Assembly: GCA_963716215.1 (NCBI GenBank)
Contig: OY970298.1
Span: forward strand, 2,356,001 to 2,420,000
Direction of reading: 5' to 3'
Source of the DNA: JACVRW01 sp963716215
GTDB taxonomy: Bacteria; Actinomycetota; Thermoleophilia; Solirubrobacterales; Thermoleophilaceae
DNA: 64,000 bases
Shown here: positions 59,760-64,000 of the stretch, piece by piece
Layout of the letters: each line of letters begins with the position of its first letter
Position numbering within the stretch: position 1 is the stretch's first letter
Translations under genes and position numbers: made by a program
Notes under the pieces: model-generated
The model's database searches: none
What the model was told of the DNA's origin: nothing
The model's input: only the letters and a program-made list of their open reading frames with translations

Positions 59760-59987
59760 GTGATCAAACCGCGCCTAGACAAGCTCCTCGACCAGGTCGA
59801 CTCGCACTACGCGTGCGTCCTCGTCGCCGCCAAGCGGGCCCGGCAGATCAACTCCTACTACCACAACCTCGGCGAGGGGACGTTCGACGAGTACCCGCCT
59901 CCCATGGTGGAGACGGGCTCCAAGAACTACCTCAAGATCGCGCTCGAGGAAGTCGCAGCCGGGAAGATCAAGTACCGGTACCGCTAG
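59760..59987 (+). CDS. rpoZ: RNA polymerase omega subunit
   Basis: The 75-residue protein begins MIKPRLDKLLDQVDSHYACVLVAAKRARQINSYYHNLGEG and ends EEVAAGKIKYRYR, typical of actinobacterial omega, which chaperones the beta' subunit. GTG 59760 lies 4 nt after gmk and is preferred over an in-frame TTG at 59739 that would overlap gmk. Confidence 0.94.
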   Translation: MIKPRLDKLLDQVDSHYACVLVAAKRARQINSYYHNLGEGTFDEYPPPMVETGSKNYLKIALEEVAAGKIKYRYR

Positions 59988-60000
59988 GGAGGTCCTAGCT

Positions 60001-61269
60001 GTGGCGCGAATCCTGGTCGGCGTATCCGGCGGGATCGCCGCGTACAAGGCAGTGGAGCTGGTCCGCCTCGCTACCCGCGACGGCCACGCCGTGCGCGTGG
60101 TCCAGACGCCGGCCAGCCTCGACTTCGTGGGGCGCGCCACGTTCGAGGGTGTGACCGGCGCGCCTGTGCTGGTCGGAGAGTTCGAGCGCGACCCGGCCCG
60201 CGGCGCCTACCCCGGCGATCCGGCCCCCTCGCACGACCCGATCTCGCACCTCGAGCTGGTGCGCCGCGCCGACGCGATGTGCGTGGCGCCGGCCTCGGCC
60301 AACACGCTGGCCAAGCTCGCCAACGGGCTCGCGGACAACCTGCTCACCAGCGCCGCGCTCGCGTGCACCGCTCCGGTCGTGGTGGCGCCGGCGATGAACA
60401 GCCACATGTACGAGCACCCTGCTACCCAGGCCAACCTCGAGCTGCTGCGCGCCCGCGGCGTGACGGTCGTCGAGCCCGACACCGGGCAGCTCGCCTCGCG
60501 CGGCGAGTGGGGGGTAGGCCGGCTGGCCGAGCCCGCGCGCATCCTCGCCGCCGTCGAGGGACTCCTGGGCGGCGCGGGCGGGCCGATGGACGGCCTGCGC
60601 GTGCTCGTCACGGCCGGTGGCACCCGCGAGCCGATCGACTCGGTCCGCTACGTGGGCAACCGCTCGTCGGGCCGCATGGGGCTGGCCCTGGCCGGCGAGG
60701 CAGCCCGGCGCGGCGCGGAAGTGACCCTGCTGGCCGCCAACGTTGCCCTGCCCACGCCGCCCGGCGTCGAGGTGGTCGAGGTCCAGACCGCCGCAGCGCT
60801 GCTGGACGCGGCCAGAGCGCGGTTCGGCGACGCCCACGTGCTGCTGATGGCGGCGGCGGTGGCCGACTTCCGGCCCGGCGAGGCCTTGGACGACAAGATC
60901 GCCAAGACCGGCCGTGATGGGCTGGCGCTCCAACTAGAGCCCACCGAGGACGTGCTCGCCGCGCTGGCGGCGGAGCGCGCGCCCGGGCAGACGCTCGTGG
61001 GCTTCGCCGCCGAGCACGGCGAGGGAGCGGTCGAACGGGGGCGCGCGAAGCTCGAGCGCAAGGGCCTCGACGCGGTCGTGGTCAACGACATCTCGCGCCC
61101 TGAGATCGGCTTCGACGCGCCCGACAACGAGGTCACGATCGTGACCGCCGCCGAGGAGCTGCACGTCCCGCTCGGCGCCAAGCAGGTCGTGGCGGCGGCG
61201 ATCCTCGACGCGGTCGAACGGCTGCGAACAAGCTCGGGCGACGCGAGTACCGTTGAGGGCCCACCATGA
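60001..61269 (+). CDS. coaBC: Bifunctional phosphopantothenoylcysteine decarboxylase / phosphopantothenate-cysteine ligase
   Basis: CoaBC performs two steps of coenzyme A synthesis. The 422-residue protein has the flavoprotein CoaC half (ILVGVSGGIAAYKAVELVRLA, ISHLELVRRADAMCVAPASANTLAKLANGLADNLL, APAMNSHMYEHPATQ) and the CoaB half from about residue 195 (VLVTAGGTREPIDSVRYVGNRSSGRMG, FRPGEALDDKIAKTG, VVVNDISRPEIGFD). GTG 60001 has GGGAGG about 8 nt upstream. It is fourth in the mihF cluster, and its stop overlaps the TPR gene (ATGA). Confidence 0.96.
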   Translation: MARILVGVSGGIAAYKAVELVRLATRDGHAVRVVQTPASLDFVGRATFEGVTGAPVLVGEFERDPARGAYPGDPAPSHDPISHLELVRRADAMCVAPASANTLAKLANGLADNLLTSAALACTAPVVVAPAMNSHMYEHPATQANLELLRARGVTVVEPDTGQLASRGEWGVGRLAEPARILAAVEGLLGGAGGPMDGLRVLVTAGGTREPIDSVRYVGNRSSGRMGLALAGEAARRGAEVTLLAANVALPTPPGVEVVEVQTAAALLDAARARFGDAHVLLMAAAVADFRPGEALDDKIAKTGRDGLALQLEPTEDVLAALAAERAPGQTLVGFAAEHGEGAVERGRAKLERKGLDAVVVNDISRPEIGFDAPDNEVTIVTAAEELHVPLGAKQVVAAAILDAVERLRTSSGDASTVEGPP

Positions 61270-61643
61270 GCACCCAGGACAGCCACAACGAGGACGCCTA
61301 CGAGCTGTTCCGCAAGGGCAGCGAGCTGCTCGAGGCCGGCGATTTCATGGCCGCCTCGATCCCCTTGGAGCGCGCCCGTTCGCTCGAGCCCGACAAGAGC
61401 TCGATCCGCGAGGCGCTCGGGCGCGCGTACTTCCGCTCGTCGCGCTTCGAGCAGGCGGCCAAGGAGTTCGCCGCGGTGGTCGAGCAGTACCCGGTCAACG
61501 ACTACGCCCATTTCTGCCTGGGTCGCTCGTTGGCAAACACCGGGCGCACCGCCGAGGCGCGCCGTCACGCCGCGCTGGCCGCGCACATGCGCCCGGACCG
61601 CAAGGACTACCAGGCGTTCAGCGAGCGTCTGCGGGCGGCCTGA
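61266..61643 (+). CDS. Small TPR-repeat protein
   Basis: The 125-residue protein consists of about three tetratricopeptide repeats: AYELFRKGSELLEAGDFMAASIPLERARSLEPD, SSIREALGRAYFRSSRFEQAAKEFAAVVEQYPV and DYAHFCLGRSLANTGRTAEARRHAALAAHMRPD. Such helical scaffolds bind partner peptides. ATG 61266 overlaps the coaBC stop by 4 nt. Its end overlaps the opposing gene at 61618-62010 by 26 nt. Confidence 0.88.
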   Translation: MSTQDSHNEDAYELFRKGSELLEAGDFMAASIPLERARSLEPDKSSIREALGRAYFRSSRFEQAAKEFAAVVEQYPVNDYAHFCLGRSLANTGRTAEARRHAALAAHMRPDRKDYQAFSERLRAA

Positions 61644-62010
61644 GCGCCCGCACCGTCACCGCGGCCTCCACGACCAGCCCGAGCAGGCGGTCGAGCCCGC
61701 GCTCGTCCACCGACGCGGCCGGCACGTCCGCGTGCACCCACACGTCGCGCGAACGCGTGCAGCCGAAGCGCACCAGGCGCGTCTGGCGGTTCCACCAGAG
61801 CAGCATCCACGGGTCGAGGTCGTCGGCTGAGTGCAGCGCCACCGCCTGCGCGCGCAGCAGGCCGTCGGCCACGCGCAGGCCCACGTCGAGCGGTTCGCCG
61901 TCCAGCTCATCGCCGGGCACCGTGATGCCCCATTCGCCGTGGGCGAGCCTCCGCGCGCGCAGCGCCGGCATCGTCGCCAGGTAGTCGTCGAGCACCTCGG
62001 GGGCCGCCAT
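61618..62010 (-). CDS. Conserved-looking hypothetical protein (YbjN-like)
   Basis: The 130-residue protein begins MAAPEVLDDYLATMPALRARRLAHGEWGITVPG and has alternating strands and a helix: LDVGLRVADGLLRAQAVALHS, PWMLLWWNRQTRLVRFGCTRSRDVWVHADVPA and DERGLDRLLGLVVEAAV. The strand/helix order resembles YbjN or secretion-chaperone-like folds, but the match is loose. A TACTCT box lies 6 nt before ATG 62010, between it and the divergent dtd gene. Confidence 0.6.
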   Translation of the reverse strand: MAAPEVLDDYLATMPALRARRLAHGEWGITVPGDELDGEPLDVGLRVADGLLRAQAVALHSADDLDPWMLLWWNRQTRLVRFGCTRSRDVWVHADVPAASVDERGLDRLLGLVVEAAVTVRALRPPADAR

Positions 62011-62016
62011 TCGGTC

Positions 62017-62022
62017 AGAGTA
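62017..62022 (-). promoter_or_regulatory. Predicted -10 box (TACTCT) for the gene ending at 61618
   Basis: On the minus strand TACTCT ends 6 nt before ATG 62010. The divergent dtd gene starts on the plus strand only 8-14 nt away, so the two starts share a very small intergenic region. Confidence 0.4.
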
Positions 62023-62029
62023 CGTGGGC

Positions 62030-62452
62030 GTGCGGGCGCTGGTGCAACGGGTGAGCGAGGCGTCGGTCGAGGTCGACGGCGAGCAGGTCGCCCGCATCGG
62101 CGCCGGGCTGCTGGTGCTGCTGGGCGTGGGGGCGGGCGACACCGAGGAGCAGGCCGACCGCATCGCCGGCAAGGTCGAACGGCTGCGCGTGTTCGAGGAC
62201 GCCGGGGGCAAGCTGAACCTGTCCGTGCGCGATGTGGAGGGCGAGCTGCTGTGCGTCTCGCAGTTCACGCTCTACGGTGACGCGCGCAAGGGCAACCGAC
62301 CGAGCTTCGTGGAGGCCGCGCCGCCCGAGCAGGCCGAGCCGCTCTACGAGCGAGTGCGGGCCGCACTCGGCGCCGAGGGCGGGACCTTCGGCGCGCGCAT
62401 GCGCGTGTCGCTCGTCAACGACGGCCCAGTCACGCTGCTGTTGGAGGCTTGA
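62030..62452 (+). CDS. dtd: D-aminoacyl-tRNA deacylase
   Basis: Dtd removes D-amino acids (and glycine from mischarged tRNA-Ala) from tRNA. The roughly 140-residue protein begins RALVQRVSEASVEVDGE and has GLLVLLGVGAGDTEEQADRIAGKVERLRVFED, the active-site SQFTLYGDARKGNRPSF, and the C-terminal cross-subunit motif NDGPVTLLLE (GP cis-proline motif). GTG 62030 gives the standard MRALVQRV start; GTG 62024 is possible. Confidence 0.95.
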   Translation: MRALVQRVSEASVEVDGEQVARIGAGLLVLLGVGAGDTEEQADRIAGKVERLRVFEDAGGKLNLSVRDVEGELLCVSQFTLYGDARKGNRPSFVEAAPPEQAEPLYERVRAALGAEGGTFGARMRVSLVNDGPVTLLLEA

Positions 62453-62464
62453 CACCCGCGGATA

Positions 62465-62470
62465 TAGGCT
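62465..62470 (+). promoter_or_regulatory. Predicted -10 box (TAGGCT) of the GMC oxidoreductase gene
   Basis: TAGGCT ends 7 nt before the ATG at 62478 and follows the dtd stop by 12 nt. The same hexamer and spacing occur before yebC and manB. Confidence 0.45.
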
Positions 62471-62477
62471 GGCCGCG

Positions 62478-64000
62478 ATGAGCGAGACCCAGCGGCAGGT
62501 GCTGCGCGCTATCGCCGACACGGTCGTGCCGCGCCTCGAGCGCGACAAGGACCCAACCGGGTTCTGGGCCCGCTCGGGCGGGGACGTCGGCGCCCACGAG
62601 GCGGTGACGGAGGCGCTGGCGCAGATGCCGGACGTCCAGCGCGAAGGGCTCGGCCAGCTCGCGGAGGGGCTTGCCCGGATGGGCTTTCTGAGCGCTTCCC
62701 AGCGCTCGCGCGAGCAGCTGCTGCGCAACCTGGCCGCGCTCGGGCCGCAGGCCGCCGCCGGCGCCCAGGCGCTCGTCGGACTGTCGCTCTTCTTCGCGTA
62801 CTCGCTCCCGGACCCGCAGACGGGCGTCAACCCGTTCTGGGCCGAGTTCGGCTACGCCGGCCCGGGCGCGCCGCCGGAGGCGCAGCCGCGGGCCGTGGCC
62901 GCCCTGATCCCCGATTCGGACGAGGCCGTCTACGAAGCGGACGCGGTGGTGGTCGGCTCCGGCGCGGGCGGAGGGGTGATCGCCGCGGCGCTGGCCGCGG
63001 CCGGCCAGAAGGTGATCGTGCTCGAGGCCGGCGGCCTGTTCGAGGAGTCCGACTTCAGCGGCTACGAGCTGTGGGCCTACCAGAACCTCTACTGGCGCGG
63101 CGGCCCGAATCCCACGGCCGACATGAACGTGGCGCTCTACGCCGGGGCCGGGTACGGCGGCGGCACGACGATCAACTGGACCAACTGCCTGCGCACCAAG
63201 CCCTGGGTTCGCGAGCAGTGGGCGCGCGAGCACGGCCTCGAGGGCCTCGACGGCCCGGACTTCGATCGGCACCTCGACGCGGTCTGGGAGCGCCTGTCGG
63301 TGACCGACCGGTGCTCGGACCTCAACGGACCCCAGGGTTTGATGAAGAAGGGTGCTGAGCAGCTGGGCTGGTCGTTCAAGACGATCACGCGCAACGTGGA
63401 TGCCTCGCGCTACTCAGCCGACACGGCCGGCTTCATCGGCTTCGGCGACCGCAGCGGCGCCAAGCAGTCGATCGCGCGCACCTACCTCGCCGACGCGCGC
63501 GAGCGCGGCGCCGAGGTGATCGTGCGCTGCTTCGCGCAACGCGTGCTCACCGAGGGCGGCCGGGCTGCCGGCGTCGAGGGGCACTACGCCGATCTCGAGA
63601 CCGGGCGCACGGCGCGCGTGACCGTGCGCGCCCCGCGTGTGGTGGTGGCCTGCGGCGCGCTCGAATCGCCGGCGCTGCTGCTGCGCAGCGGCATCGGCGG
63701 CCCCGCGGTCGGGCAGAACCTCCACCTGCACCCCTGCACCGCGATCGGGGGCCAGTACGACTCCGAGACGCGCGCCTGGTGGGGCGCGCCACAGGCTGCG
63801 CTGATCGACGAGTTCGCGAACGTCGAGGACGGTCACGGCTTCCTGATCGAGTCCACCCAGTACGCGACCGGTACTGCCGCCGCGGCCGTTCCGTTCGTGT
63901 CTGGCCGCGACCACAAGCAGGCGATGAGCGACCTGGCCGTTGGCGCCACGTTCATCGGACTCGTTCGCGACCGCGGCGCCGGCCAGGTCACGATCGACGA
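62478..64000 (+). CDS. GMC-family FAD oxidoreductase, long-chain alcohol oxidase type (5' part)
   Basis: The gene runs off the window; about 507 residues are visible. A helical N-terminal part (residues 1-150, TQRQVLRAIADTVVPRLERDKDPTGFW..) resembles the small subunit-like domain found ahead of fatty-alcohol oxidases. It is followed by the FAD site ADAVVVGSGAGGGVIAAALAAAGQKVIVLEAGG near 155, the GAGYGGGTTINWTNCLRTKPWVREQWAREHG loop and VVVACGALESPALLLRSGI. The NCLRTK loop is typical of long-chain alcohol oxidases. The catalytic His/Asn near the C-terminus lie beyond the window. Confidence 0.88.
   Translation, partial: MSETQRQVLRAIADTVVPRLERDKDPTGFWARSGGDVGAHEAVTEALAQMPDVQREGLGQLAEGLARMGFLSASQRSREQLLRNLAALGPQAAAGAQALVGLSLFFAYSLPDPQTGVNPFWAEFGYAGPGAPPEAQPRAVAALIPDSDEAVYEADAVVVGSGAGGGVIAAALAAAGQKVIVLEAGGLFEESDFSGYELWAYQNLYWRGGPNPTADMNVALYAGAGYGGGTTINWTNCLRTKPWVREQWAREHGLEGLDGPDFDRHLDAVWERLSVTDRCSDLNGPQGLMKKGAEQLGWSFKTITRNVDASRYSADTAGFIGFGDRSGAKQSIARTYLADARERGAEVIVRCFAQRVLTEGGRAAGVEGHYADLETGRTARVTVRAPRVVVACGALESPALLLRSGIGGPAVGQNLHLHPCTAIGGQYDSETRAWWGAPQAALIDEFANVEDGHGFLIESTQYATGTAAAAVPFVSGRDHKQAMSDLAVGATFIGLVRDRGAGQVTID

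Overview
This is a high-GC (about 70%) bacterial chromosome segment. It most likely comes from an actinomycete of the class Thermoleophilia (Solirubrobacter/Conexibacter-like). Supporting signs are the actinobacterial mIHF-gmk-rpoZ-coaBC order, a fused SecDF, an F420-type luciferase-like oxidoreductase, frequent GTG/TTG starts, and a large family of small SnoaL-like proteins beginning MSQENVE and ending EAVGLSE. The taxon is an inference; no marker search could be run.

Layout. 1-3.7 kb: the tail of an ABC-2 permease, a secreted alpha/beta hydrolase, and the PLP synthase pair pdxS-pdxT coupled to an M29 aminopeptidase. 4.7-5.8 kb: a membrane diguanylate cyclase on the minus strand. 5.8-15.6 kb: a forward housekeeping run of yebC, ruvCAB, a zinc-ribbon/PAS-like protein, secDF and recJ. 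15.6-18.0 kb: a rel (p)ppGpp synthetase/hydrolase broken by one extra base. 18.0-25.6 kb: lipid kinase, MBL hydrolase, phosphomannomutase, methyltransferase, LLM oxidoreductase and CorA. 25.7-28.4 kb: a SAM-I riboswitch ahead of threonine synthase, a MoaD-like protein and a sugar-nucleotide epimerase with no canonical start codon.

30.6-41.4 kb is the accessory region. A tandem array of SnoaL-like genes abuts a 49-bp exact copy of the 3' part of a tRNA-Arg(CCG) gene. The intact tRNA lies 8.8 kb away with the same 49 bp, so the interval is an integrated element in a tRNA site. It carries an excisionase-like protein, a HEGRH putative peptidase, a prohead protease with three frameshifts, a terminase with two, a second SnoaL array, and cargo (alpha/beta hydrolase, DUF2243, DUF2188). 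No integrase is visible, so it looks like a decayed prophage.

41.4-49.1 kb: an HD-GYP protein fused to five exact 330-bp extracellular repeats, a phosphodiesterase, an Xre/nucleotidyltransferase pair, RNase Z, another hydrolase and a membrane glycosyltransferase-like protein. 49.2-58.6 kb: a pyrimidine operon (pyrR-pyrB-pyrC-isochorismatase-like-carA-carB-pyrK-pyrD) with a PyrR-binding leader; pyrK has a one-base frameshift. 58.8-64 kb: mihF, gmk, rpoZ, coaBC, a TPR protein, dtd and the start of a GMC oxidoreductase.

Three threads cut across the window. Many genes have a TANNNT box 6-8 nt before the start codon, suggesting leaderless transcripts. The SnoaL arrays appear to carry the ribosome-binding site of each gene in the last codons of the one before. 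Indels fall in essential genes (rel, pyrK) as well as in phage genes, so base-level accuracy should be checked before any biology is built on them.
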